Source of the DNA: CBDVBD01 sp965372135
Lineage (GTDB): Bacteria > Electryoneota > RPQS01 > CBDVBD01
Direction: 5' to 3'
DNA length: 15,787 nucleotides
Assembly: GCA_965372135.1 (NCBI GenBank)
Contig: CBDVBD010000072.1
Location: 1-15,787 of the forward strand
Both the position numbers and the translations under genes were made by a program. A model generated the notes under the pieces. That model saw nothing but the letters and a program-made list of their open reading frames with translations, ran no database searches and was not told where the DNA came from. This document shows positions 6,985 to 14,234 of this stretch, piece after piece; the stretch's first letter is position 1, and the number at the start of each line of letters is the position of its first letter.

Positions 6985-7803
6985 TTGCAGCAAACAGTAA
7001 CAATTACCGATACCATCACAATCGGCGCCGATTATCCCATCGCGTTGATTGCCGGTCCCTGCGTGATCGAATCCGAAGCGATGATCATGGAGACAGCAGC
7101 AGCCGTTAAGGAGATATGCCAATCCCGAAACATCCCGTACATCTTCAAGTCGTCTTATATCAAAGCCAATCGGTTATCCAGCGATTCCTATCGGGGTCCG
7201 GGAATTGAGAATGGGTTGAAGAGTCTGAGGGCAGTGAAGGAACAATTACAGTTACCGATATTGGTGGACATACACCAACCATCTGAAGCGCCACCTGCAG
7301 CAAAAGTAGCGGATATCCTGCAGATTCCGGCATTCCTATGTCGGCAGACGGAATTGCTGGAGGCAGCAGCAGAGACCGGTTGTGCGGTCAATATCAAAAA
7401 GGGACAGTTCTTAGCGCCGGGGGACATGATTCATGCGGTGGAAAAAGTGCGAAAACGGGGGAACCACCGGGTGATGGTTACCGAACGCGGCACCCATTTC
7501 GGGCACCGTGACCTGGTGGTGGATATGCGGGGACTATTGGAATTACGAGCCACCGGTTGTCCGGTAGTGTTCGACGTCACCCACAGCGTGCAAACTCCCG
7601 GCGGGGAGGGCGGCGCTTCCGGCGGGAACCGCCAGTATGTACCGATACTTGCAAAAGCATCCTTGGCAACCGGGTGTGTCGATGCATTGTTCCTGGAGGT
7701 ACATCCCGACCCGGCTCAAGCTAAAAGTGACGCAGCTACCCAATGGCAGTTAGACCAGCTTGAAGCATTATTAACCCAATTGCATCCTTTCTTAAGACAG
7801 TAA
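6985..7803 (+). CDS. kdsA: 3-deoxy-8-phosphooctulonate synthase (KDO-8-phosphate synthase)
   Basis: KdsA condenses phosphoenolpyruvate with arabinose-5-phosphate to KDO-8-phosphate, the first committed step of KDO synthesis, in the cytoplasm. It has 272 residues, the usual length, in one TIM-barrel domain. The start is TTG at 6985 with GAAGG 7 nt upstream. Seen motifs are IAGPCVIES (Cys26), the substrate loop KSSYIKANR, NIKKGQFLAPGD, TERG..FG, DVTHSVQ.PGG and LFLEVHPDP. Cys26 replaces the Asn found here in metal-independent enzymes such as that of E. coli, so this should be the metal-dependent class, as in Aquifex. No kdsD or kdsC is present in the window. Confidence 0.96.
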   Translation: MQQTVTITDTITIGADYPIALIAGPCVIESEAMIMETAAAVKEICQSRNIPYIFKSSYIKANRLSSDSYRGPGIENGLKSLRAVKEQLQLPILVDIHQPSEAPPAAKVADILQIPAFLCRQTELLEAAAETGCAVNIKKGQFLAPGDMIHAVEKVRKRGNHRVMVTERGTHFGHRDLVVDMRGLLELRATGCPVVFDVTHSVQTPGGEGGASGGNRQYVPILAKASLATGCVDALFLEVHPDPAQAKSDAATQWQLDQLEALLTQLHPFLRQ

Positions 7804-7808
7804 TCCTT

Positions 7809-8765
7809 ATGCCTGATACCTGGCGAAAAATAGGCTTCGTCACCCATCCGGTTTTCCAACAGCATCATACCGGTCCCGGTCATCCGGAAAGCCACCACCG
7901 GCTGTCTGCCATCGAAAAGCACCTGCAGGACACTGGGTTAGTCAATCGTTTAACCGTCATTGATCCTCCGGAAATCGACTGGGAAAAACTGTCTCCGGTA
8001 CATAACGCGGAATATGTGACAGAAATGCTGGATGTCTGCCGTTCCGGTCCCGGATATATCCCCTCCATGGAAACGGATGTTGGTCCCGACACCGCGGAAG
8101 CTGCGCTACGAGCTGCCGGAGGTTGCATGACAGCAGCAGACATGGTGATAGATGGGAAATTGAATGCGGCATTCGCAGCGGTACGCCCACCCGGACATCA
8201 TGCTACTAAGAATCTGGCAATGGGCTTTTGCCTGTTCAATAACATCGCCGTAACCGCCAGCCATCTCTTGAACCGCGGAGTAGCGCGCATTCTAATCCTC
8301 GACTGGGACCTACACCACGGAAACGGCACTCAGGCGGCGTTCTACCATGACCCTCGGGTACTGTTCGTCAGCCTGCACCAGCGGGGATTATATCCTGCCG
8401 GATCGGGCTCAGAATCGGAAAGGGGAGCTGGGGATGGCGACGGATACAATTGGAATATTCCCCTAATCCCGGGAACCGGGCATGACGAAATCCTGGAAAT
8501 CTTTCGAGATCACATCACTCCACGTGTGGAGGATTTTCAACCTGAATTTGTGCTGATATCAGCCGGATTTGACGGGCATCGGGATGACCTATTGGGCAAT
8601 CTGGGCTGGGAAGAACGCACGTTTGCCTCAGCAACGACAATCGTACGAAGCTGGGCGGAAGCCTCCGCCCAAGGACGCATGGTAGCTATCCTGGAAGGGG
8701 GTTATAATATCACGGCGCTACCGCTATGCGTGGAAGCGCATTTAAATGTACTTCTGGAACCCTGA
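7809..8765 (+). CDS. Histone deacetylase-family amidohydrolase (AcuC/acetylpolyamine type)
   Basis: This is a zinc-dependent deacetylase-fold enzyme of 318 residues. The catalytic pair is His130-His131 in RPPGHHAT. The zinc ligands are Asp167 and His169 in DWDLHHGNG and Asp255 in SAGFDGH. The transition-state Tyr is Tyr299 in LEGGYN. All active-site residues are present, so it should be active. Bacterial members deacetylate acetylated lysines, polyamines or other small amides; the substrate cannot be told here. The ATG follows the kdsA stop by 5 nt, and the stop overlaps the folB start (TGATG), so it is embedded in the kds-fol run. That context does not by itself reveal a role. Confidence 0.9.
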   Translation: MPDTWRKIGFVTHPVFQQHHTGPGHPESHHRLSAIEKHLQDTGLVNRLTVIDPPEIDWEKLSPVHNAEYVTEMLDVCRSGPGYIPSMETDVGPDTAEAALRAAGGCMTAADMVIDGKLNAAFAAVRPPGHHATKNLAMGFCLFNNIAVTASHLLNRGVARILILDWDLHHGNGTQAAFYHDPRVLFVSLHQRGLYPAGSGSESERGAGDGDGYNWNIPLIPGTGHDEILEIFRDHITPRVEDFQPEFVLISAGFDGHRDDLLGNLGWEERTFASATTIVRSWAEASAQGRMVAILEGGYNITALPLCVEAHLNVLLEP

Positions 8766-9148
8766 TGACCGCACCAAACAATTGGGACATCCTGCGACTG
8801 AAGGGAATGGTGTTCCAGGCTCGGCACGGTGCCCTGAGCCCGGAACGCGAACTTGACCAGCGCTTCGAGGTGGATTTGACAATCCTGGGCAATTTCCAAG
8901 CCGCCGCCGACAGCGACAACTTGCAGGACGCCGTCGATTACCGGACCCTGCATCAGGTCGTCAAACAGGTGATGGGAGGACCGTCGAAAAACCTGCTGGA
9001 AAGCCTGGCGGAGGACATCGCCCGGGAATTACTGGCGCTGAACCAGTTCGACGGTGTCACGGTGTGTGTCCGAAAACCAAACATCCCCTACAACGCCATC
9101 ATCGACAGCGCTGAAGTGGAAATCACCCGGTGGCGGAATGAAAGCTGA
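8765..9148 (+). CDS. folB: Dihydroneopterin aldolase
   Basis: FolB cleaves 7,8-dihydroneopterin to 6-hydroxymethyl-dihydropterin and glycolaldehyde in folate synthesis. The chosen start is ATG 8765, which overlaps the preceding stop (TGATG); an in-frame start at 8726 would overrun the deacetylase gene and add 13 foreign residues. The protein then has 127 residues, the family norm. Motifs are the substrate-binding ELDQRFEVDL, DAVDYRTL, NLLESLAEDIA and RKPNIPYN with the catalytic Lys104. The next gene, folK, uses its product directly and overlaps its 3' end by 11 nt. Confidence 0.93.
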   Translation: MTAPNNWDILRLKGMVFQARHGALSPERELDQRFEVDLTILGNFQAAADSDNLQDAVDYRTLHQVVKQVMGGPSKNLLESLAEDIARELLALNQFDGVTVCVRKPNIPYNAIIDSAEVEITRWRNES

Positions 9149-9632
9149 ACGGGTATTCGTGGGAATAGGATCTAACCAAGGAGATCGGAAAGCCAATATA
9201 TATTACGCCCTGCAATTGATGCACTCCTCACCCTCGGTTAACCTGGTAAATACTTCGGAACTATATGAAACCGAACCGGTAGGAGTAAGTGAACACCCTG
9301 ATTATCTGAACTTGACTGCCGAAGTTAGCACGACATTGAGTCCGCAACAGTTGCTGGAGTTGTTACAAGATATCGAAAATAGATTAGGGCGGGAAAATCG
9401 TGGAGACCTGACACCGCGACCCATCGATCTGGACATCCTGCTGTATGGAAATCACATCCTTGAATCCGAAGCATTAACCATTCCCCACACTCGGATGATT
9501 GACAGGAGATTCGTGCTGCAGACCTTAGCAGACTTGAACCAGAATCTGTCACATCCAGTAACCGGGAAAACCATTGTACAGCATCTCAAGGAAAGCCAAG
9601 ACCATTCCCGGTGTGAAAAATTCAACGGTTAA
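9138..9632 (+). CDS. folK: 6-hydroxymethyl-7,8-dihydropterin pyrophosphokinase (HPPK)
   Basis: FolK transfers pyrophosphate from ATP to 6-hydroxymethyl-dihydropterin, the step after FolB. I place the start at ATG 9138, giving 164 residues beginning MKAERVFVGIGSNQGDR. An upstream in-frame extension to 9054 would lie wholly within folB. The family signatures are present in order: GIGSNQGDR, ETEPVG with HPDYLN, the HPPK signature PRPIDLDILLYGN containing the two Mg-binding Asp residues, and IPHTRMIDRRFVL. folB and folK as overlapping neighbours are common in bacteria. Confidence 0.95.
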   Translation: MKAERVFVGIGSNQGDRKANIYYALQLMHSSPSVNLVNTSELYETEPVGVSEHPDYLNLTAEVSTTLSPQQLLELLQDIENRLGRENRGDLTPRPIDLDILLYGNHILESEALTIPHTRMIDRRFVLQTLADLNQNLSHPVTGKTIVQHLKESQDHSRCEKFNG

Positions 9633-9680
9633 CACACAAAAACAATTGGATACAATAACTATTAATAACAAAATCGTCAC

Positions 9681-10343
9681 ATGGCGAGGAGGAAAATAAT
9701 TCCGGTGGCGTACCGATACATAGCTATTGAAGGAGTGATAGGAGTCGGGAAAACCAGCTTAGCGCACCTGTTAGCGGAACGCTTAAATGGGCGGTTGGTG
9801 ATGGAAAAACCCGAAGAGAACCCATTCCTGGAGGATTTCTACCGTAACTCGGCTGCCTACGCCTTCCAAACCCAGATATTTTTCCTGCTCAGCAGGTACA
9901 AACAACAGAAGGAATTCCCCCAGCAGGACCTGTTCCATCCCATCACCATCGCCGACTATCTGTTCGCCAAGGACAAAATCTTCGCCCACATCAACTTAAG
10001 TGAAAACGAACTGGTGTTATACGACCACATCATAGAACTGATGGAGCCCGGGATACCCAAACCGGACTTGGTCATATACCTGCAATCCAGCACCGACCGC
10101 TTGATGAAAAACATCAAAATCCGCGGTCGCGATTACGAAAAACCGATGACGGAAGAATATATCCGCACCCTGAACGAAGCCTATAATCATTTCTTCTTTA
10201 ACTACCACGAAACCCCGCTGCTGGTGGTGAATTCCAGCCGGATTGATTTCGTGAACAAGGAGAAGGACCTGGAAAATCTGATTGATGTAATCACACGTCC
10301 CATCTCCGGAATCAGTTATTACAACCCGGAAACCACAGAATAA
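9681..10343 (+). CDS. Deoxynucleoside kinase (deoxyguanosine/deoxyadenosine kinase family)
   Basis: This enzyme phosphorylates deoxynucleosides with ATP in purine deoxynucleotide salvage. From ATG 9681 it has 220 residues. The P-loop GVIGVGKT is at 18-25 with Lys24. DYLFAKDKIFA and the LID-type segment IRGRDYEKPM are typical of this family. The start is uncertain: ATG 9681 has no good ribosome-binding site, whereas AGGAGG (9687-9692) lies inside the first codons and would serve GTG 9705. That start gives a 212-residue protein beginning MAYRYIAIEGVIG, closer to typical family N-termini. The exact substrate is not predictable. A 48-nt gap separates it from folK. Confidence 0.88.
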   Translation: MARRKIIPVAYRYIAIEGVIGVGKTSLAHLLAERLNGRLVMEKPEENPFLEDFYRNSAAYAFQTQIFFLLSRYKQQKEFPQQDLFHPITIADYLFAKDKIFAHINLSENELVLYDHIIELMEPGIPKPDLVIYLQSSTDRLMKNIKIRGRDYEKPMTEEYIRTLNEAYNHFFFNYHETPLLVVNSSRIDFVNKEKDLENLIDVITRPISGISYYNPETTE

Positions 10344-10355
10344 ACGAGGAATGGG

Positions 10356-10586
10356 ATGCTGCTGCGCACACTGCTACTTCTTATCGGTATATTCCTAATC
10401 TCACATTTCTTAATCCGAACCCTGAAGGCATTCTTCCGGCAGGTCGGAGGAAAACAACCGCCGCCCAAAGTACCCAAACAGGAAAAAACGCCAACCCTGC
10501 AGTATCGAAAAGAAGACGTGGAAGATGCGGAATTCAAAGATATTTCCGAGAATGAGGACTCAGAGGAGCCACCTGACAAACGCTAA
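10356..10586 (+). CDS. Small single-pass membrane protein, hypothetical
   Basis: This 76-residue protein has one N-terminal hydrophobic helix (about residues 2-22, LLRTLLLLIGIFLISHFLI) followed by a short basic stretch, a Pro/Lys linker and an acidic tail with EDVEDAEFKDIS. This suggests an inner-membrane anchor with a cytoplasmic tail. GAGGA at 10346-10350 precedes the ATG by 5 nt, and an alternative ATG at 10351 is out of frame. Similar short proteins with a conserved acidic 'DAEF' motif occur in many FCB-type genomes, but I know no function. It lies between the nucleoside kinase and ridA. Confidence 0.75.
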   Translation: MLLRTLLLLIGIFLISHFLIRTLKAFFRQVGGKQPPPKVPKQEKTPTLQYRKEDVEDAEFKDISENEDSEEPPDKR

Positions 10587-10597
10587 GTAATAAAAAA

Positions 10598-10981
10598 ATG
10601 AAACGACAGGTCACAACATCCAACGCCCCCGCTGCAATCGGACCATACAGTCAGGCAATAACCGCTGCCGGAACATTGGTATTTACCGCCGGGCAGCTTG
10701 GCAGTGATCCGAACACGGGGGAAATGGTGGGCGACACGGCAGAAATCCAGGCACGACAGGCGTTACAAAACCTGATGGCAATATTGAAAGCTGCCGGTTC
10801 CGGACCGGAACATGTCATAAAATGTACCGTGTTCCTAACGGACATGAACCACTTCGCAGAGGTCAACGAAATATACGCCGAATTCTTTCCCCATCCCCCG
10901 CCGGCACGATCGGCGGTGGAGGTTGCCCGGCTGCCCAAGGATGGATTGGTCGAAATCGAATGCGTGGCACTGGTTCCGTGA
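10598..10981 (+). CDS. ridA: RidA family enamine/imine deaminase
   Basis: RidA hydrolyses reactive enamines and imines such as 2-aminoacrylate released by PLP enzymes, protecting the cell from damage. The protein has 127 residues, the standard YjgF/YER057c/UK114 length. It starts with the conserved SNAPAAIGPYSQA, followed by FTAGQLG. The active-site motif PARSAVEVARLPKDGLVEIE carries Arg104, which binds the substrate carboxylate, and Glu119. This is the canonical active RidA signature. There is no clear ribosome-binding site before the ATG; the region is A-rich. The stop overlaps the GTG start of the next gene (GTGA). Confidence 0.94.
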   Translation: MKRQVTTSNAPAAIGPYSQAITAAGTLVFTAGQLGSDPNTGEMVGDTAEIQARQALQNLMAILKAAGSGPEHVIKCTVFLTDMNHFAEVNEIYAEFFPHPPPARSAVEVARLPKDGLVEIECVALVP

Positions 10982-11472
10982 ACATCCCAACCAGATCATT
11001 GGCAGTGGTGATCCTGGCTTGTTTAGTCACGACGATCCTGTGCCAGCCTATACATGCCGCGGATACCACTACCACCCAGCCCAAAGGCAAATCCCCCTCC
11101 GGTGCGTTACTGCGGTCACTGGTCGTGCCTGGATGGGGGCAATTGTATAATGGGAAATACCTGAAAGCACTGGTGTACGCCGGTGCCCAGGTATCATTCG
11201 CTTATGCAATACATGTCCAGAATAACCGTTATCACTACTATCAGAACATAGACCAGGATTATCTGGCGGAATTCTACCGGGACGATCGCAACCGCATGTG
11301 GTGGTGGTTATTCGGCGTCACGTTATTATCAATTGGTGATGCCTATGTGGATGCACATTTATGGAACTTCGACGTCAGCGACGACCTTTCCGCCAGTATC
11401 GGCCCGAAATTCGATCCGGAAGATCGTCAAGTAGCGATAACCTGCACCATCCGGCTAAACGTACACCAATAA
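10978..11472 (+). CDS. DUF5683-like membrane protein
   Basis: The start is GTG 10978, overlapping the ridA stop. It gives 164 residues beginning with a signal peptide or membrane helix (about 1-28, ending CQPIHAAD). A longer in-frame extension to 10822 would lie inside ridA and is rejected. The core SLVVPGWGQLYNGKYLKAL is the DUF5683 hallmark. Two more hydrophobic stretches follow (about residues 61-77 and 105-125, MWWWLFGVTLLSIGDAYVD). DUF5683 proteins are common in the FCB group and of unknown function. The C-terminal region resembles a short beta-rich tail. Confidence 0.8.
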   Translation: MNIPTRSLAVVILACLVTTILCQPIHAADTTTTQPKGKSPSGALLRSLVVPGWGQLYNGKYLKALVYAGAQVSFAYAIHVQNNRYHYYQNIDQDYLAEFYRDDRNRMWWWLFGVTLLSIGDAYVDAHLWNFDVSDDLSASIGPKFDPEDRQVAITCTIRLNVHQ

Positions 11473-11496
11473 TGAATTAAACATTTAGGAACAGCC

Positions 11497-12042
11497 ATGG
11501 ATCGAGATACCGCATACCAGTTGGTCAAAACCCACGTCAAGAACAAGAACCTCCGCAAACACATGCTGGCGGTGGAAGCGGTGATGAAGCTGCTGGCTGA
11601 GCGACTAAGCGAGGACGTGGATGAATGGGGATTGGCAGGCTTACTCCACGATCTGGATTACGACCAGACCGTGGATGATTTCCCCAAACACGGCTATGTC
11701 ACCCAGGAAATCCTGGAACCGTATAACTTGGATCCCAGGCTTCTGTACGCCATTAAAGCCCATGCCGGGCACGTACCGCGGGAAACCCAGATGGATCGCG
11801 CCATTTATGCTGCAGACCCCATCACCGGATTGGTAGTGGCAGCGGTGCTGATGCATCCCACCAAAAAACTGGCGCACATGGATGTGGAATTCCTAAAAAA
11901 GCGATTCAAGGAAAAACGGTTCGCAGCCGGTGCCAACCGGGATCAAATCCGAACTTGTAGTGAGCTGGGAATGGAACTGGACGAGTTCCTGGAATTGTCA
12001 CTGAACGCCATGCAGGGAATTGCCGAGGATCTGGGATTTTGA
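11497..12042 (+). CDS. HD-superfamily hydrolase (HDIG-type, COG2316-like)
   Basis: This cytoplasmic metal-dependent phosphohydrolase-fold protein has 181 residues. Metal-site residues can be read as His22 (RKHMLAVEA), the doublet His51-Asp52 in LLHDLDYD, His89 and His92 (KAHAGH), and Asp107 (YAADPITGL). This is the pattern of a family of predicted HD hydrolases of about 180 residues. The natural substrate is unknown; nucleotides are a family-level guess. AGGA precedes the ATG at normal distance. Its stop overlaps the TTG start of the next gene (TTGA). Confidence 0.85.
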   Translation: MDRDTAYQLVKTHVKNKNLRKHMLAVEAVMKLLAERLSEDVDEWGLAGLLHDLDYDQTVDDFPKHGYVTQEILEPYNLDPRLLYAIKAHAGHVPRETQMDRAIYAADPITGLVVAAVLMHPTKKLAHMDVEFLKKRFKEKRFAAGANRDQIRTCSELGMELDEFLELSLNAMQGIAEDLGF

Positions 12043-12420
12043 ACATCGGAAAACAGTTAACGATCGCTGTGGCATTATTGGGGATACTATTGGGTCAAAC
12101 CGGACTCTGTATCGAATCGACTCATGACACAATAATCGTTGCCAATAAGGATTCCTGGTGGGGAAATGACAAAATCACCCACGCCATGGTCAGTTTTACT
12201 GTAGCCGGGATTACCTGTGGGATTGCCAAAAATATGCTGAATAATTCCAAGCAGGGTTCGATAGCGATCGGATTATCGATTCCGTTGAGTGCGGGACTAT
12301 TAAAAGAATGGTTCGACTTGAAGCACCCAAAAACCCACCGTGCCAGCATCAAAGATTTCCTGACTGGGTTGTATCGGAGCGGTAGCCGGGATTGCCGTAG
12401 TAATGGCATTATCATCCTAA
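12039..12420 (+). pseudogene. DUF2279/YfiM-like small exported protein, 1-nt frameshift
   Basis: A TTG at 12039 with GAGGA upstream opens a protein with an N-terminal signal peptide or helix (about 1-24). SWWGNDKITHAMVSF then follows, and later LLKEWFDL and SIKDFL, resembling small YfiM/DUF2279-like membrane proteins. After KDFLTG the frame as written changes character and continues to 12470, overlapping the next gene by 23 nt. Removing one G from the GGG at 12366-12368 restores CIGAVAGIAVVMALSS, a hydrophobic helix, and a stop at 12418-12420. The restored product has 126 residues and ends before the next gene. It is either a sequencing error or a recent frameshift. Function unknown. Confidence 0.7.
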
Positions 12421-12447
12421 ACGAGGTATTAAACGTAAGCAATTCCC

Positions 12448-13512
12448 ATGACCGAAAATCGATGGCATGAAATCGTTGGGGTAATACACCTACACACGAC
12501 TTACAGTGACGGGCAGTGGGATATCGCCAAAATCGCCAAGGTCGCCAATCGCCAAAACTTGGATTTCCTGGTGGTGACCGATCACTTTTCCTTAGCGCTT
12601 AGGGAAAACGGTGAAGAAGGCGCTTACGGCAATACTATGGTGGTGGCGGGCTATGAAACCAACGACGATCGCAACTGGAATCATTACATAGTATTAGACC
12701 TAAATGAGATTCCTCCCATCCCGATTTCTGGACCGGATGCCATTAAGTGGGTGAACGATCGCGGTGGGTTCGGTTTTATAGCCCATCCCGACGAATCCCG
12801 GCACCTGTTCACCGACCACCCCGCATACCCTTGGACCGATTGGAATATCGATTCCTATGACGGCGTGGAAATCTGGAATCACATCTCCGAATGGCTGGAA
12901 GGACTCACCAAGTGGAATATCCCCTGGCGGTACTTCCGACCTCATCGTAGCTGTTACGGACCGACAAACAACACCCTGTTAAGGTGGGATGAGGCAAATC
13001 GTGAACGACGGGTAGTGGGAATCGGCGGTACCGACGCACATGGGTTCACTTATAAAGTCATCCTGGGGATTACCGTTCCGGTATTTACCTATGCCACACA
13101 CTTCCGAGCGGTACGATCCCACCTGTTATTAGACGATCCCTTGTCCTTCAATAATCTTGAAACCGCAAGGCAGCAGATCTTCGATACCATCCGCAATGGC
13201 AGGTTGTTCTGCAGTTATTACGCACGGGGAAACGCACGGGGATTCGAATACACATTTACCCATTCGGACATATTTGCTACCATGGGCGATGAGGTGGAAT
13301 GGCAGGGTGGCGGAACTCTTAATGTCAAATCACCCTTGAACGCCAACATCATCTTAATCAAAAACAGCCAACCGGTGGTGGAAGTACGCGGAAAAGAATT
13401 GACTCACACCGTTACCTCACCGGGAGTGTACCGCATCGAAGCCCAACGGAAAGGCAGAGGATGGGTGTACACCAATCCTATTCGAATTATAACAAAAACG
13501 GATAAATCATGA
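12448..13512 (+). CDS. PHP-domain metal-dependent phosphoesterase-like protein
   Basis: This 354-residue protein has a PHP domain (about 1-270): HLHTTYSDG (His14, His16, Asp21), VTDH (Asp45, His46), Glu70 in GYETN, His113 in AHPDES, and GGTDAHG (Asp196, His198). These are the ligands of the trinuclear metal site, so it is probably catalytic. The C-terminal part (about 275-350) is beta-rich and looks like an Ig-like accessory domain. No signal peptide is seen. PHP proteins cleave phosphomonoesters or nucleotides, but the substrate is not predictable. No strong ribosome-binding site precedes the ATG. The stop overlaps the next start (ATGA). Confidence 0.87.
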   Translation: MTENRWHEIVGVIHLHTTYSDGQWDIAKIAKVANRQNLDFLVVTDHFSLALRENGEEGAYGNTMVVAGYETNDDRNWNHYIVLDLNEIPPIPISGPDAIKWVNDRGGFGFIAHPDESRHLFTDHPAYPWTDWNIDSYDGVEIWNHISEWLEGLTKWNIPWRYFRPHRSCYGPTNNTLLRWDEANRERRVVGIGGTDAHGFTYKVILGITVPVFTYATHFRAVRSHLLLDDPLSFNNLETARQQIFDTIRNGRLFCSYYARGNARGFEYTFTHSDIFATMGDEVEWQGGGTLNVKSPLNANIILIKNSQPVVEVRGKELTHTVTSPGVYRIEAQRKGRGWVYTNPIRIITKTDKS

Positions 13513-14201
13513 ACCATCGAATTGTTATAATTGGTGTAATTGTCGCTACCACTGCAGTGTTACTGGCAGAGAAACAACAACCTCCGGAGGAGTTCCAAGT
13601 GGGAACGCATATCGAATTACCTAAGCCCGATTTAGCTGGGGACATGTCGGTAGAACAAGCGCTGTCCCAGCGGCGATCTCGAAGGGAAATGGGGAAGGAG
13701 TCACTCACGCTAACACAGGTTTCCCAAATCCTGTGGGCGGCGCAGGGAATCACTAAAGACGGAATCTACCGGACGGCACCATCCGCTGGAGCGTTGTATC
13801 CCGTGGAAATCTACTTAGTGTCGGAAAAGGTGAACGACCTGCCTCAAGGCATATATCATTACGATCCGGACGGTCATACCCTCGAAGCGCTGAAATCAGG
13901 CTCAATGATTAAAAAAGTCAGTAACGCAGCACTTGGACAGTCGGCATTGAAACAAGCTGCCATCCATGTCGTTGTTACTGCGGATATCAGTCGCACTGCC
14001 GTGAAATACGGTGACCGTGCTGAACGCTATGTGGCGCAGGAAACCGGTGCCATCGCCCAAAATATATACCTGCAGGTGGAAAGCCTGGGCTTATCCACCG
14101 TATGTATCGGAGCCTTCTACGATGACAAAGTCAAGAAGGCATTGAATATCACCGAATCCCCATTTGTGATTATGCCTGTGGGGCACAGAGTCGAGGAGTA
14201 A
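13509..14201 (+). CDS. SagB/ThcOx-type nitroreductase-family flavoprotein, membrane-anchored
   Basis: This 230-residue protein overlaps the PHP gene by 4 nt. Residues 1-22 form a signal peptide or membrane anchor (HRIVIIGVIVATTAVLLAE). The rest is an FMN-binding nitroreductase fold of the SagB type: QRRSRREM near the start, YRTAPSAGALYPVEIYLV, GIYHYDP, and IAQNIYLQVESLGLSTVCIGAF. SagB enzymes oxidise azolines in thiazole/oxazole-modified peptides, but no YcaO cyclodehydratase or precursor peptide is visible here. The role is therefore open; many stand-alone SagB-like proteins have no known substrate. Predicted export of an FMN enzyme is unusual. Confidence 0.87.
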   Translation: MNHRIVIIGVIVATTAVLLAEKQQPPEEFQVGTHIELPKPDLAGDMSVEQALSQRRSRREMGKESLTLTQVSQILWAAQGITKDGIYRTAPSAGALYPVEIYLVSEKVNDLPQGIYHYDPDGHTLEALKSGSMIKKVSNAALGQSALKQAAIHVVVTADISRTAVKYGDRAERYVAQETGAIAQNIYLQVESLGLSTVCIGAFYDDKVKKALNITESPFVIMPVGHRVEE

Positions 14202-14234
14202 TCACCTATAATTTGACAATAGACCGAGGTTAAA

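Noticed and set aside
9054..9137. 28-residue N-terminal extension of FolK
   Set aside because: It overlaps folB and lies upstream of the conserved FolK beginning at 9138.
10822..10977. 52-residue N-terminal extension of the DUF5683 protein
   Set aside because: It lies wholly inside ridA; the GTG at 10978 gives a proper signal peptide and a coupled start.
10972..10985. TGGCAC resembling half of a sigma-54 site at the end of ridA
   Set aside because: No TTGC at the required spacing; it is coding sequence.
14206..14217. TATAAT and TTGACA-like hexamers between the SagB and DUF355 genes
   Set aside because: The TATAAT lies upstream of the TTGACA, so they are in the wrong order, and no suitable -35 or -10 partner is found at proper spacing.
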